Assembly (NCBI GenBank): GCA_020912385.1
Contig: CP087206.1
Span: forward strand, 1,302,001-1,366,000
Direction: 5' to 3'
Length of the DNA: 64,000 nucleotides
DNA from: Neofusicoccum parvum
Taxonomy: Eukaryota; Ascomycota; Dothideomycetes; Botryosphaeriales; Botryosphaeriaceae
The position numbers were made by a program, and so were the translations under genes. The notes beneath the pieces were generated by a model. That model made no database searches, had not been told where the DNA came from, and was given only the letters and a program-made list of their open reading frames with translations. This document shows positions 22,213 to 33,162 of this stretch, in pieces; the stretch's first letter is position 1, and each line of letters starts with the position of its first letter.

Positions 22213-23220
22213 TTTTGCAGTGCTGCGAAGGAAAGCTTGGCCGTATGAAGAGGGAACGAGTGGGCGGGCGGCGGTGCGTGTACGGAGTTGGTGGTGGTGG
22301 GGAGTTTATACGGAGCGCGCACCAGTCGGAAGGTAAATGTGGCCTCAGCAGTCTGAAGTTCCCTGGGCTGCTGCTCTGTCTCCCGAGCCGGCACGAGCAG
22401 CTGGATGCGGCAGGCACAGCTCCCAGCGGAGCTTTGTTGCGGTGGCGCTGCGCGCAGACTCGGCCTTTCGCGCTTTTTTATTCTCTGCTTCGCGCTCTAC
22501 GCTGCAGCGCCGCTCTCTCGCTCGCTCTGCGTGCTGGTGGGAGGCGGTATATTTAGAAAGCCCGTCACTCGCGATGCGCGCACGCCAAGGCGGCCGCAGT
22601 GTGGCTAGTGCTCATGCTCTCTCTCTCTCCCGAGGCTGAGGCCTGCCCGTGCTGGCGCCGCAGCTGCGACAGCCAGCTTGCTGCTAGCTTTGCGGATGAC
22701 ACGGTAGCAAATCGCCCACGCGCTCTAGACTGTTCAATTGCTTCACATACTAATGTACATCTGCTCCTGCTACTCCGCTGCATCCGCCGCCCATTCGCGA
22801 CGTGCTTATGCACTATGAAATAAAAAGCCAGGACAACTACTACTGCACACCGCCGACGGCCCGCCCGAATCGGCGAGCGGTCGACCCCGCCACAGCCGTC
22901 GCCGCGGGGTCGCCATGCACCAAGTAAACACAAACTGCTTTTGCTGCTGCTGCTGCTGCTGCCGCCGCCGCCCCTCGTCCTTTGCAAATTCTCTCCGTCC
23001 ACGTTGCTGCTCAACCCGCCGCCGTGGAGTTGGGTCCAAACTAAAAATCAAACAGAATACAAGTGAGAAAGGCAGCGGTCCGCGCGAGCCTCGAAGCAAA
23101 GGGATATACGCCAGGGAAACGCTCATGCAGGCCGGTCAACATCCGACAACAGGGAATCAACAGGGTGACTCGTCTAACATCATCAGTGGCTGTCCACTTT
23201 GACTGATGCTGATGATGTCT
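22213..23220. other. Intergenic region with promoter of Erv29 and a triplet repeat
   Basis: A TATA-like TATAAAC (22304-22310, minus strand) serves Erv29. A (CTG)n/(CCG)n triplet tract is near 22942-22972. No gene is seen. Confidence 0.5.
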
Positions 23221-24492
23221 TCAGACGACCGCCCAGTCCGAGTCCTGCGGGTGGCTGCCGACCTGACCTTGGATGTATTCGCTGATGTCAGCCGACGCCT
23301 TGAGGCCATTGGCCGGCTCGAAGTCGCTTGACAGCGTGTTCGAGCGCGACGTGTTCGTCGTCTCTGTCAAGGGCAGCGACCTGACTTCCGGCGTCTTCAC
23401 CGCGAACTGCTCGGTCTCCGGCTCGGTCTGAGTCTTCTTCTTTCCCTTCTTACCCTTGGTCTCGACGGTGCTCCAAGTCGAATCCTCCATGACCAGGCGC
23501 AGCTGCTCCTCCTCCGAGGGAAGGTCCCGCTCCCAGTTGGTGCCGGCAGTGCTGGCGGACGTACCGCTAGCGGCAAGGTTAGCCGAGCTCGCCGTCGATC
23601 CACCGTCATGCTCAAAAGTGTCGAGGAGAGCTCCGCCGCCGTTGGTCTTGGGGGTTTCCTTCTGGGTCCACACGCTGGGCGCGGACGTAGGACCGGCCGA
23701 CAGACCGTTCTTCGCGGGCTCGCCACGAGCCTCACGGGCAGTGCGACGCTGCTTCTCCGCAAGCACCTTGCGCTCCTTCTCCTCCTCCTCACGCAGCGCC
23801 TTGGCCTGCTCGGCCTTCTTGCGGTTCTGACGCTGCTTCTTCGTTTCGGTGGGTTCGGGAGCGGCCTTCTTCTGCTGCTTCTTAGCAGGGGCAGGGTTCG
23901 TAGACTCGGTCAGGCGAAGGACAGAAGGACCGGCGGCAGGCGCCTCCAGCATGTCCGACACATCGCGGCTGCTCGAAGCCTTCAAGGCCGGGGAAAGAGC
24001 GGGAGAGACCTCGGCGTCAGCATCGGCTCCATTGGTGGAAGAACCAGATGCAAAAGTACGGTCGGCGTTGGCGGCGCGCTGCTTGACAGTCTTGCTGCGG
24101 CCATCCTTACGCTCCGGTGGGGCGAGCTTGGTGCCCTCCTTGAGTTGGGCCAGCTGGCGGGCCCACTCCTTGTCGGCGTCGTCGTCCTTCTCGTCCGCGA
24201 CGGGCTGAGCGACGACGGCAGGAGCCTGGGCGGCGACCTTCTGTTCCTTCTTCTTGTTCCTGCCCTTGGGCTCGCTCGGCTTCTCGACGCGAGCCGCGGC
24301 GTCGGTTCCGGAGGCGACGGCCTCGGGCTTACGCTTGGGCTTGGTCTCCTTGCGCGTGGGACGGGGGGCGGTCTCTTCGGTGACGGGCTGGCCACGAGCA
24401 GGGCGAGCGGCTGTCTTCTTGTTGTTGGTGTAGTAAAAGTATACAACAGCGCCGAGGGTCAGAAACAACCCCCACGATTGCCAGGGCTCCAT
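23221..24492 (-). CDS. Lysine-rich protein with N-terminal membrane anchor, unknown function
   Basis: Single exon, 423 aa, starting MEPWQSWGLFLTLGAVVYFYY. Residues about 6-22 form one hydrophobic segment followed by NNKK, so the protein is probably a signal-anchored type I/III membrane protein with a long cytosolic tail. The tail is a low-complexity Lys/Glu/Ala/Pro-rich region with many KK clusters (KETKPKRKPE, KGRNKKKEQK, KKQQKKAAPE), a predicted coiled coil at about residues 235-280 (KKQRQNRKKAEQAKALREEE), and a better-conserved-looking C-terminal block from about 340 (NWERDLPSEEEQLRLVMEDS ... STWSTVETKGKKGKKK) ending SDWAVV. The layout resembles ER membrane ribosome- or RNA-associated proteins such as metadherin/p180, but I cannot establish homology. 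Confidence 0.7.
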   Translation of the reverse strand: MEPWQSWGLFLTLGAVVYFYYTNNKKTAARPARGQPVTEETAPRPTRKETKPKRKPEAVASGTDAAARVEKPSEPKGRNKKKEQKVAAQAPAVVAQPVADEKDDDADKEWARQLAQLKEGTKLAPPERKDGRSKTVKQRAANADRTFASGSSTNGADADAEVSPALSPALKASSSRDVSDMLEAPAAGPSVLRLTESTNPAPAKKQQKKAAPEPTETKKQRQNRKKAEQAKALREEEEKERKVLAEKQRRTAREARGEPAKNGLSAGPTSAPSVWTQKETPKTNGGGALLDTFEHDGGSTASSANLAASGTSASTAGTNWERDLPSEEEQLRLVMEDSTWSTVETKGKKGKKKTQTEPETEQFAVKTPEVRSLPLTETTNTSRSNTLSSDFEPANGLKASADISEYIQGQVGSHPQDSDWAVV

Positions 24493-24710
24493 GGCTAGAA
24501 GGTGAGGACGTGCTGCGGGATTTTGGTCATCAGCGCATGCGTGCAGGAGCAATGGCAGCAGAGTGTACAATACCGAAGGCGCACGACGCGGGAGGCAAGT
24601 TGTGCTGTCGACGGGCGACGATCGCTCTGTCCGGGGCCTCCTTTGGCGAGCGGTGGGAGGTGGAGCTCAAGGACGGTCCGAGACAATTGGCGCTGCGGAC
24701 GGGGCGAGTC

Positions 24711-24752
24711 GGTGTCGGTGTCGGAGTCGGAGTCGGTGTCGGGGTCGTCGGT
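24711..24752. repeat. GTCGG(T/A)-type hexanucleotide repeat
   Basis: About seven imperfect copies of GGTGTC/GGAGTC in tandem, in the upstream region of the lysine-rich membrane protein gene. Confidence 0.7.
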
Positions 24753-25628
24753 GCTGAGGATGCGTGCGCCTGTGATGCAAGGGGGCAGCTCCCGGCGTGT
24801 GGCAGCGACGAGAGGTGAAGCGGAGCGCGGGTGCTGGAGCTCAGGGCGGAGAACGGAGAGGTGGCTCTCGCGCTTGATGGTGTGCAGGGGTGCGCCTCGA
24901 ACTCCTCACTGCGGGCGCCGAGCGCGGGCACTTGCTTGGTCCGGTGGACAGAGCTGCGAGGGCGGGCGGCAACGGACCAGCCAGGAGTTGTTGGGCCTGA
25001 GGTGCAGCGGAGGGCAGAGGGCTCTGCTACGTCTTATGCCACTGCCTCATTCGCCCGTCATGCCAGATGTGCCTGACGGCCTCGCGGTGCCAGGAGCCGG
25101 CGTCCAAAGCTAACACCGTGGCCTCTGCTGCTCCACGGGCTCCGCAGTCGAGACCACCGCAAGGGCCCGCTTCCCCGACCGCTTCGCTGCGCAGATGCAC
25201 CACCGCCTGACCGACCGCTCGCACTGCCGCACCGCCACTGCGCGCCGGGCGCTGGGCGCTTGGCTCACCGCCCGTACACGCACAACCCTTGAAACCGAGC
25301 GGCCCGCCGTGTGTGTTGCGAGACGACAGCAGCAACGCTCTCATCCGCCCGACCCCGGGCTGGCGCGAGCTGTGCCTGCGCCTGCTGCGCCCGCCAGCCC
25401 GCCACGGATTACACAGATCCCGTACCTGGCAGCGCTGGCATGCGCGTCGTCTGACAGTTGAGGAACGCAGGTGGTACATCGGAGCTGACCCCACGACAGA
25501 CACGAGGCACCGCCAGACGGCCAATGGAGCCGCCGGAATCCCGTCCGCGGCCTCGCGTCCCCAGCACGGCAATATTGTGCGGTCGGCAGCGTGTCGACGT
25601 ACCTTCCCTCCTGGATTGCGCCGTTGGT

Positions 25629-25654
25629 GGCGACGGCGACGGCGACGGCGACGA
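25629..25654. repeat. (GGCGAC)n hexanucleotide repeat
   Basis: Four copies of GGCGAC plus a partial copy, in non-coding sequence. Confidence 0.75.
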
Positions 25655-26149
25655 GGGGTGCCGCGGCCGACAGGTGGTACACAAACACCCACCGTCCTGG
25701 AATGTTTGAGGCGCATTTCAACGGCCCCTCCATCGCGCAGCTGCCTCGGCGCGCGACGCCCGGGGCGAGACGGCGGCAGGCAATAATGTGAGCAGCTCGC
25801 CGGCATGGTGCCACAGAGCAGGCGACTTGGGATGCTCGTCCGAAAGAAGCAGGCACCGCCGCGGATCCTGGCCCAGCCTGACCGTAGCTCCTCCAAGTCC
25901 GCACGACCCCGCGAATTGCCCATCTCGCTTGCCGGCTCAGGAGCATACGCAATCCGCACGGCATCTCGCATCGCACAGAGGAGAGCATGGCGGGCGGCCT
26001 CCGCAAGCGGCAGCCGGCGTGCACATCGCGCCAAGCGTCTGAAACACATGTCGATTGACTTTCTGCTCTGGATATATCTGGCACCGACGCTGAATGAAAC
26101 GGCGTGTTGATCTCCAAAGTCAAATCCTCAGCCCCCAGCGCGCTGCAGG

Positions 26150-26530
26150 TCACCTTTTCTTTTTCGACTTCGACCCCGCCCTCAGTTCCTTCAACATGCG
26201 CCGCTCCTCCTCCAAACCGGTCGAGACGGCGTCGATCGTAACCCAGTCCGCCTTGATGCTCCTGCCGCTGTCCGTTTTGACCTTGACGTCTTTGAGCATG
26301 AAATACCACCGGTCGTCGCAGAAGCGATACGTGTGGCAGCGAGCCTTGAAGTTCATGCGTTTGCGGATCACTCGCTGGCTCCGCAGGGCGTTGACCATCT
26401 CACGGTCGAAATGCTGCCTGATCTTCTCGGCCAGCTGTGGCAAGATGGCGGGCAGCTCGTCCAGGGCCGCTATGAGGGCTAGGCCGATGCTTGTCCGGCG
26501 ATAATGCTTATCAGGCTCTTGACTGGCCAT
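26150..26530 (-). CDS. toa2: Transcription initiation factor IIA gamma (small) subunit, Toa2
   Basis: Single exon, 126 aa, with start chosen at MASQEPDKHYR because the family N-terminus (YRRTSIGLALIAALDEL) follows immediately. TFIIA gamma pairs with the Toa1 products and stabilises TBP on the TATA box in the nucleus. The N-terminal four-helix-bundle part (residues about 10-55, including LPQLAEKIRQHFDREMVNAL) and the C-terminal beta-barrel part (NFKARCHTYRFCDDRWYFML, then KDVKVKTDSGRSIKADWVTIDAVS) are complete. The C-terminus is extended past the usual ~106-120 residues by a basic tail ending KSKKKR. No intron is seen. Confidence 0.95.
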   Translation of the reverse strand: MASQEPDKHYRRTSIGLALIAALDELPAILPQLAEKIRQHFDREMVNALRSQRVIRKRMNFKARCHTYRFCDDRWYFMLKDVKVKTDSGRSIKADWVTIDAVSTGLEEERRMLKELRAGSKSKKKR

Positions 26531-27260
26531 GGTTCGGACTGCCCAGCTACGCACGAAGGCGCTTTGGATCCCTGCGTGACGGTTTCTTCGATGCGACGAG
26601 TGAAACGGGGTCTGGTGTTGGATAAAGTGCATGCTCCGGGCACGCTGGAAACGCCACCACTCACTGCCAGCTCCCGCTTGTCAACATCCTCAGCATGAGC
26701 AAACAAAGAAGCCCCGACTGAGACAATGGCAGCCACGGCTGCGCGAACGTTGGCTAGCATGCCGCCCTTGCGTTGGCGCACGGGCCGTGGCACAATAGCA
26801 TGAGCGTGCGTCAATAGCAGCGCGCGCTGATTGGCGCAGCGGTGCGTCGCGCGCTGCTCCGGCGACTGACGTTTGCTGCTGCTATTGTCTGGATAGCTAT
26901 TGTCGCCGCGGCTGCTCCACCGACCCGGCACTAGCCCATTCCGCCCACAATAGCAACTCAATAGGCGAGCTGCACATGCCCCGCAACAGTACATGGGAAG
27001 GCTGCAACATAGGCTTAGCAACCCTGGTAGCCGGCTGCCCGCATGCTGTGATTGTGCAATGCAAGTCTATTGTCACCCCCTGCAACACCATGCTATATCT
27101 AAGAACCTCGCCGTCGTTTCCTCACCACTGCCCCTCGCACCCTTCCTCCGACACCTCTTGATATCTGGCTTACCCGAGTGGAGTTGAGCTCCTATCCCGC
27201 CAATCCCACGAAGCCAGCAGCTCTCTCCTCTCTCTCACACTCCCAACCACCGCCTCGGCC
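26531..27260. other. Divergent promoter region
   Basis: 730 nt between the starts of TFIIA gamma (-) and the Gln/Ala-rich gene (+). No gene or obvious core element is seen. Confidence 0.5.
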
Positions 27261-28049
27261 ATGGACCTCAACTCCCTCCTCCACGCCCACAACAAAATAA
27301 TGGCCGACCGCGCCTCCAACACCACCGTCCGCAACAATGCACCCGACCAACAACAAGCCAACACCCCTCCCCCGGCCTACTCCACCCTCACCTCCCACCA
27401 CCCCGCCGCCACCACCACAGCAACCCCGAACCCGACCCCGACCCCGGACGACCCGGACGAGCTCTACACCTCCTCCAGCACGGCCTCCCCGGCCTCGACC
27501 AGCGGCGCCACCACGCCCGCCCAGACCCTCGCCATCGACGCCGCGACCCTCATCCACGGCTCCAACAACATCATCACCGTGCCGCCCGTCGACGGGCCCC
27601 GCCTGACCGCCATCCTGCTCTCGCTGCTGCACGGCAACCTGCCGACGCAGCAGGCCGCCGCTGCGCGCCACCACCAGCAACAGCAGAACCAGGCCTTCCC
27701 CGTCCACCACCCCGGTCACCTGCCCGGCAGCGACCGCAGCAGGCCCCTGAGCGTGCGCATCAATTGCGGCGTCCGCATCGTCGGGGACCGGAATGTGCTT
27801 GGGGGCGTGCTTTCACAGCAGGGGTCGCAGCAGCAGCAGCAGCAGCAGGGCGGCGGGGCGAGGGTGGCGGGGCGGAATGGGAACGGCGGTGCGGCGGCGG
27901 CGGCGGCGGCGGCGAGGAATGCGGCTGGCGGTGCGTCGCCGGGTGAGCAGGAGGCTGGGGGGAGGAAGAGGAAGGCGGAGGAGGAAGGGGGCGCGGGAAT
28001 GGGAGGGGTGAAGAGGGAGAGGGTTGGGGGTGGGGATGCGAAGGAGTGA
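27261..28049 (+). CDS. Gln/Ala-rich fungal protein of unknown function
   Basis: Single exon, 262 aa. The N-terminal 80 residues are Thr/Pro/Ser-rich and likely disordered. Two blocks look conserved: LAIDAATLIHGSNNIITVPP with the following RLTAILLSLLHGNLP (residues about 90-130), and SVRINCGVRIVGDRNVLGGV (about 165-184). I recall similar ascomycete proteins with the paired HGSNNII and VGDRNV motifs, none with an assigned role. The C-terminal third holds a polyglutamine run, a polyalanine run (GCG repeats) and a basic GGRKRK cluster that may be a nuclear localisation signal. A nuclear role is only a guess. Confidence 0.72.
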   Translation: MDLNSLLHAHNKIMADRASNTTVRNNAPDQQQANTPPPAYSTLTSHHPAATTTATPNPTPTPDDPDELYTSSSTASPASTSGATTPAQTLAIDAATLIHGSNNIITVPPVDGPRLTAILLSLLHGNLPTQQAAAARHHQQQQNQAFPVHHPGHLPGSDRSRPLSVRINCGVRIVGDRNVLGGVLSQQGSQQQQQQQGGGARVAGRNGNGGAAAAAAAARNAAGGASPGEQEAGGRKRKAEEEGGAGMGGVKRERVGGGDAKE

Positions 28050-28906
28050 AGGGAGTGGTTTTCGTGTGATCACGGTTATGCATGTCTGAGGTACTGATGG
28101 GTGGGATTTTCTTGCGAGTGGGTTTGTCGACGGCTGGGTCGATGGGGGTAATCTGCGGGGCGCTGGGATACATTTGAGCTCCTGGATTGGCGAAGAAAAA
28201 AAAGGCGTCAGTATGCCCGTCACCGTGGCTGGTGAGTGGCGGGATTGGAGCACATCACGGCGAACAAAATCAGGCGACATATTGCTAATACGGCGGGAGT
28301 TATTTCTCTCTTTTCCTTTCCTAATGTTTCTCAGTGGTTTTAAATGGTTAATGTTTTTCAAGCGGTGCATCACACACCTCCAGAGAGAAAGAAGAAAGGC
28401 TCGAAAAACAGGGAGAATCTTCTCTTCAGTCAGAAACAAGAGCAATTGGAAACCCAGACATCGTCTCTTGCTTTCCCTGTGACTTATTCGTACATCGCGC
28501 GCAAAAGACTTCTCTTCTTTAAAGCCTTTCGTTTCGAAAGTGAAAATGAAAAAAAACGATTCATCAAAACGTGTCTTAGTCTCCATGACACCCGAATGCT
28601 TTCCAATGCGACCTTGTCCATCGTGGGAGGAGGCCGATGATTCCTTCCAGAAAGTAATATATGCTACGCTTTTTCCTCTGGCCTACGGCGGACGTGAAAG
28701 ATAAAGGCAGTGCAGACAAACCCCCTTGCAGAGGCGGCCGCAGCGGTGATTGCAGTAGTTCTCTGGCTGGAGAGAAAGGACAAACGCCCGAACACCTAGT
28801 GAAACCGTTGGTGGGGAAAGCAGGAGACCGAGATCCTCGAAAAGTGATACTCCATAAGCCTGGTCTAAAGTTGAGAGGTCGAAGAGAGGAACGCCTGAAG
28901 TGACGA
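28050..28906. other. Convergent intergenic region
   Basis: 3' flanks of the Gln/Ala-rich gene (+) and of SNF5/Sfh1 (-). The central part (28.2-28.65 kb) is AT-richer. No gene is seen. Confidence 0.5.
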
Positions 28907-30835
28907 TCACCGCCGTGTGTGGAGATCGTAGACGAAGAGGTTGTGAGACCACGGTGGAAGCTTCTTGTCCCGCTCGTACAGGTAGCCGCAGTTGTGGCAG
29001 AGCGTCTGCAAGGTACAACCGTTAGTGTCGGAGTTGCCGATGCACGTTTCGAAGCCTGATTGACTTACCCTTGGCCCGTTAGGCCCATCCCGCACAGCCC
29101 AGACGGCTGACCCATGTACCAGACAGTGCGAGCATCGCCAATTCGTCCTTTCCCTGTGCGCACAACGGATTTTAGCTTAAAGACAACAGATGACAGATAA
29201 CTGTCGCGATTTTAGGGTTCACTCACCATTCCTGCAGCCCTCCTCCCTGTCCTCCGTAGCCACCCGTAGTGTCGGGGCTGTCCCTGTTCGCTGGGCTCAA
29301 GCTCCGGAACCGTCGCTTCTTTTTGCTCCGCTCGCCCCTACCCATGCGCTCGTCGGGATCCGGGTTCGCGAAGTAGTCGCCCGGGGTTGGAACACCACCA
29401 GACATATTCGCTGTGCTTGAGAAGCGTGCCGTCTCACGGCGAAGACGGCGGATCTGACGCTCGCGGTCGCCCTCGCGCTTCTCGATTTCCTCCTTCGAGA
29501 GTATCTCCACCTTCGGCTCCCATTCGTCTGCAAGATGCTCCGGATCATACCGCCATCCGGCCTCGGCGCCCTCAGCCGCTTCGTTTTCGATTTCGCCGTA
29601 TCCGACCAGCCCGCCGTTCTCGCAAGCCTCCTTCTTGAGTCGTAAAACAGCCTCGTAGATAGCGTGTGTCATGGCTGGCACCCATTCGCCCGCGAGACCG
29701 AGGTCGGCGCACGTCTGCTTGGCGAATATCTCGGCGAAGCCTGGCGGGTGCAGTAATGACCATTCGAACTTGTCGCTGTACAGACGGTTGAGGAGGTTGA
29801 TGTTCAGGCTGATGATGCAGCGGTACGTGTCGTCGGGATTGTGGACGTCTTCAGTGGGGAGGGGTGTTGCGGTGGCGGTGATGCTGCTTCCGTTGGGGCC
29901 TACGGGAACTGGTGTGCCGTTTGCTGGGACGGGTGTGGACGCGAAGGCGCTGGCTGGCGCTGGTGTTGAGGATTGCTCACGCGGCGTCGCCGGCGGTTGA
30001 GCGGACCGGGGTGCCGTCGTTGCACCGTTGGCGTTGTTTGTGGAGTGGAACAGCGGGTGCATGGCCACTCCGGCATACTCTTCCAGCTGCTGGCGTATCT
30101 GGTTGGCAATCTGGTTGATGATGATCGGCTTTCTTTCGTTGGGAAAGTCCAGCTCCTCGACGAACACCTTGGCGAACTGGTCCGGCGTCATCAGCGCCTC
30201 GTGCAGATTCCACAAGAAGGCATCCTTCAGCCTGAAGGCAGGGGTGAGATCAGGCTGCTTGTACGCAGGCAGAGTCTCATCAATGCCGAAGTCGCGCGCG
30301 TTGTTCGGGGTCGGTAGAGGAGCCTCTGGGCGGAAGGGCTGGATGTCGAGGTCGATGCGGATTGGGATCAGGGTGAGCGGCAAATGCGACTGTATCTGGA
30401 GCTGCTTCTCGGTGCTGTGAATCTGTCAGCCAAACGGGTCGAGTCCAGACGCGACGCAAAGACGTACAGTGCGCGTTTTGGCTTGCCCATCCACTCTCTC
30501 CAGATGCCCTGCACGTCGATGGGCGCGGTGAGCTCCTTGCCCAGCTGCGCAGCATCTTGGCCCAGCTTCGCCTGAGGGTCGTCTTGCTGTCGCAGGCTTC
30601 GCAGGCCAGTAGGGCGTCGCCTGGGACCCTCGCTGTCTTCGAAGTCGTCGTCGTCGTAGCCATCCTCGGCGTAGTTGATGGCGGTGGTGCCTCGCTTGGT
30701 GGTGCGCGCCGGGGGGATTTGCGTGAGCTGCGGAATGACGGGCTGGAGCATGGAGTTGCCATAGGTGCGGATGCGCGGGGCGTAGCTGGATATGAAGGCC
30801 TGCGGCGGGTTGGCCTTCGCGGTGACGGACGACAT
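28907..30835 (-). CDS. sfh1: SNF5/SMARCB1-family chromatin remodelling subunit (Sfh1-like) with C-terminal GATA-like finger
   Basis: Four exons, 30835-30468, 30414-29227, 29147-29069 and 29005-28907, give 577 aa. The protein is a core subunit of SWI/SNF- or RSC-type ATP-dependent remodellers. The N-terminus (QAFISSYAPRIRTYGNSML) is typical of fungal Sfh1. The SNF5 homology region carries two repeats: LIPIRIDLDIQ...LKDAFLWNLHEALMTPDQFA (about 130-240) and YRCIISLNINLLNRLYSDKF...AIYEAVLRLKK (about 315-395). They are separated by a Pro/Thr/Ala-rich insert. The C-terminus encodes a zinc finger, WRCSHC...RTLCHNCG, spaced C-X2-C-X20-C-X2-C, split over exons 3-4 and followed by LYERDKKLPPW. Yeast Snf5/Sfh1 lack this finger, but filamentous fungal homologues often have it. 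Choice of Sfh1 over Snf5 is provisional. Confidence 0.9.
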
Positions 30836-32027
30836 GGCGCACAGGTGCTGGAGCCAGCGGGCTGCGCGCGCGGTCTCGCAGAAATCGGACGGGAACGCGA
30901 GGTCGGCGGACGTGAGGCGGGGGCTCCGCGCGGCCGGGACGGAGGTACGATGAGCAGTGGTTAATTAGTCGGTCATGCGCGGGAGAGGGCCGGAGCTGGG
31001 CGGGTGGATGGAAGGTCGAGCCAGTGATCAGTGATGCAGATGTTCGCGAACGCGCGCACCCGCCAGACAAGGGAACCGCAGACCGCGCCAAGCCCCGGCC
31101 GCGTGTTTTTCGCTCAACACCACGCCAAGCATCGCCGGCCCGCCGCCCGCCTCGCCCGTCGCGTCCTGCCCCCGCGCCGCGGTCCAGCAGCGCGCCTCTG
31201 CGCGCCTCGTCGTCGCGCAGCACCAGTGTGCTCGGCTGCGGCTCTCAAAAACCATGTCGCCCGGGCCACGCGTGCACAGTGCCGCCGGCGACAGGCGCAG
31301 TGCCCACGCAGCACGCCGAATCTCTTCTTGTCTAAGCGGCCCACGCCTATTGCTCTTGTCCAAACCATTCGCTACTGACCAAAGATATCTAGGCCCATAG
31401 ATGTGCGTTTCTAAGGCATTCCAGCCCAGGGCAGTCACCTCGGCTTCCGCAGCGGGCCACTCGCGCTCGCACACGAGAAGGTCTCGGACAGGTCGAGCTT
31501 CGCCTGGTCTCGGTCTTGGGCTTGTCAAGATGCTAAAAATGGCCTCCTCGAATGGCTGCGGCACGCAAACTCCCTCGACGGCAGCCACGAGCTGGCAAGC
31601 TTGAGCCCACTACTTGCTGTTTCCTTCGAAAGCGTGAACAATAGCCCCGCCATTATGCCTGTCCTTTTGTGAGCTTCGTGCTTGTGGAGTTTCTTCTCAT
31701 GAGACTTGGTCTAGAACAACGGCCTGCGCGCATGGCACTTCCCAGCCCATTGTCTTATTCCACGCGCTTCTGCGGCTCATTCACTCAATTGTGTGAATCA
31801 CCACAAGCCCCCGCCTCCAACATAAAACTCTTCCTCTTCCTTGACTCGACGCCTATCCTTCTTCTTCTTCTTCCTCTTCTTCCTCCAATTCATACATTCT
31901 TTCGATTGCAACGTTCCTTCGAGACACTTGCAGCACTTCCTCTGGCTGGACCAGACCTTCATTCTACATCGTCAAGCTGGCTTTCTCGACTCTCCAACGC
32001 TGTTCTTCCTCCCCCGCAACTACCAAC
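30836..32027. other. Divergent promoter region, SNF5/Sfh1 and LPMO
   Basis: About 1.2 kb. A pyrimidine-rich (CTT)n tract at about 31857-31887 lies 140-170 nt upstream of the LPMO start, common in fungal promoters. No gene is seen. Confidence 0.5.
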
Positions 32028-33162
32028 ATGTCCGCTTGTACCGTCTCCAGGGTCGCTATCATCGGCGCACTGCTGGCCTCTGCAGCTAACGCCCATATGA
32101 TCATGGCTCAGCCTGTTCCCTTCGGAGTCAGCACACTCAACAACAGCCCCTTGGGTGTAGACTACCCTTGCAAGCAGCGCAGCGGCGTCTACGACATTAC
32201 CACCATGAACCACATGAAGGTCGGCGCCCCTCAGACTCTCAGCTTCACGGGTACCGCCATCCACGGCGGCGGCTCGTGCCAGCTCAGCGTCTCTTTGGAC
32301 AAGAATCCCACCGCAAAGTCTGTCTTCAAGGTGATCCACACCATCGAGGGCGACTGCCCCGGTGCCAACGCCCCGGAGACGTTCCAATTCAAGATCCCCG
32401 ACGGATTCCCCAACGGCGAGTTCGCCCTAGCGTGGACGTGGTTCAACAAGGCAAGTATCCCCTTCTCACCCCACCCCACCCTCTCTGCACCTGACTAACA
32501 AAGACCCCTCGCAGATCGGCAACCGCGAAATGTACATGAACTGCGCCCCCATCACGGTCACCGGCGGCGCCGACAACCACGACGTGTACAACAAACTTCC
32601 GGACATGGCCCTCGCCAACATCCCCTCGACCACCTGCAAGACTGTCGACAACTCCGTCCCCATCATCCCCAACCCGGGCGACTCGGTCGTCCACCGCGGC
32701 GCCGGGCCCTTCGAGAAGATGCTCGGCGACTGCGGCGGCACGCCCACCACCGGGGTGCCCAGCATGGGTGGTGGTGGCAGCGGCGGCGGCGAATCGAGCC
32801 CCAGCAAGCCCGTCCCAGGCTCGTTCCCCGAGACCGATCCGTCCCCCTCGCCGGCTCCGAGCTTCACGACCTCCATCGCCTCCTCCGCGCCGGCCGCGGC
32901 TCCGACCCAGCCGCCGGTCGACACGCCCGCTCCTGACGGCAACGGCACCGCTGCCGGCGGAGCTTGCGGCGCCGATGGCACGCTCGTCTGCAACGGCCCG
33001 GCGCACTTCGGCATCTGCAGCTTCGGAAAGGTGGTCTGGCAGCCTGTTGCGGCGGGCACGCAGTGCAAGGACGGGAAGATCGGCTTCGCGAAGAGGGACG
33101 GCGTCGTGCGTGGCATCGCTGGCCGTGTCAACTACGTCGACTGGAACGCCACCGCTACGTAA
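32028..33162 (+). CDS. Secreted lytic polysaccharide monooxygenase, AA11-like, with C-terminal X278-like module
   Basis: Two exons, 32028-32450 and 32515-33162, give 356 aa. The intron has a rare GC donor (AAG|GCAAGT) with a strong branch site (CTGACTAAC) and CAG acceptor. The signal peptide ends at Ala22, so the mature protein begins with His (HMIMAQPVPFG), the hallmark of LPMOs. The second copper ligand is H79 (TAIHGGGSCQ), and the axial Tyr lies in NREMYMNCAP. These form the copper histidine brace used for oxidative cleavage of chitin or related glycans. The catalytic domain runs to about residue 160-230. It is followed by a Ser/Pro/Gly linker and a small cysteine domain (GACGADGTLVCNGP...FGICSFGKVVWQPVAAGTQC) resembling the X278 module attached to many AA11 enzymes. 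AA11 is inferred from the motif set. Confidence 0.85.

Larger units (their letters stand above)
24493..26149. other. Long intergenic region with short tandem repeats
   Basis: About 1.66 kb between two minus-strand genes. Large overlapping frames on both strands (for example 25027-26049 and 25341-26309) have no recognisable domain and look like GC-driven shadow frames. Hexanucleotide repeats occur at 24711-24752 and 25629-25654. Confidence 0.5.

Noticed and set aside
22942..22972. CTG/CCG triplet run read as a small Cys-rich protein (22915-23202, +)
   Set aside because: The Cys run is only the translated triplet repeat; there is no signal peptide or conserved content.
25027..26309. Two long minus-strand frames (340 and 322 codons) in the 24.5-26.1 kb intergenic region
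   Set aside because: They overlap each other in different frames, are Arg/Ala/Ser/Cys-rich, show no domains, and one runs into the TFIIA gamma gene.
30426..31223. 265-codon minus-strand frame over the start of SNF5/Sfh1
   Set aside because: It is a different frame of the same DNA as SNF5/Sfh1 exon 1; its Arg/Ala/Gly composition is typical of a shadow frame.
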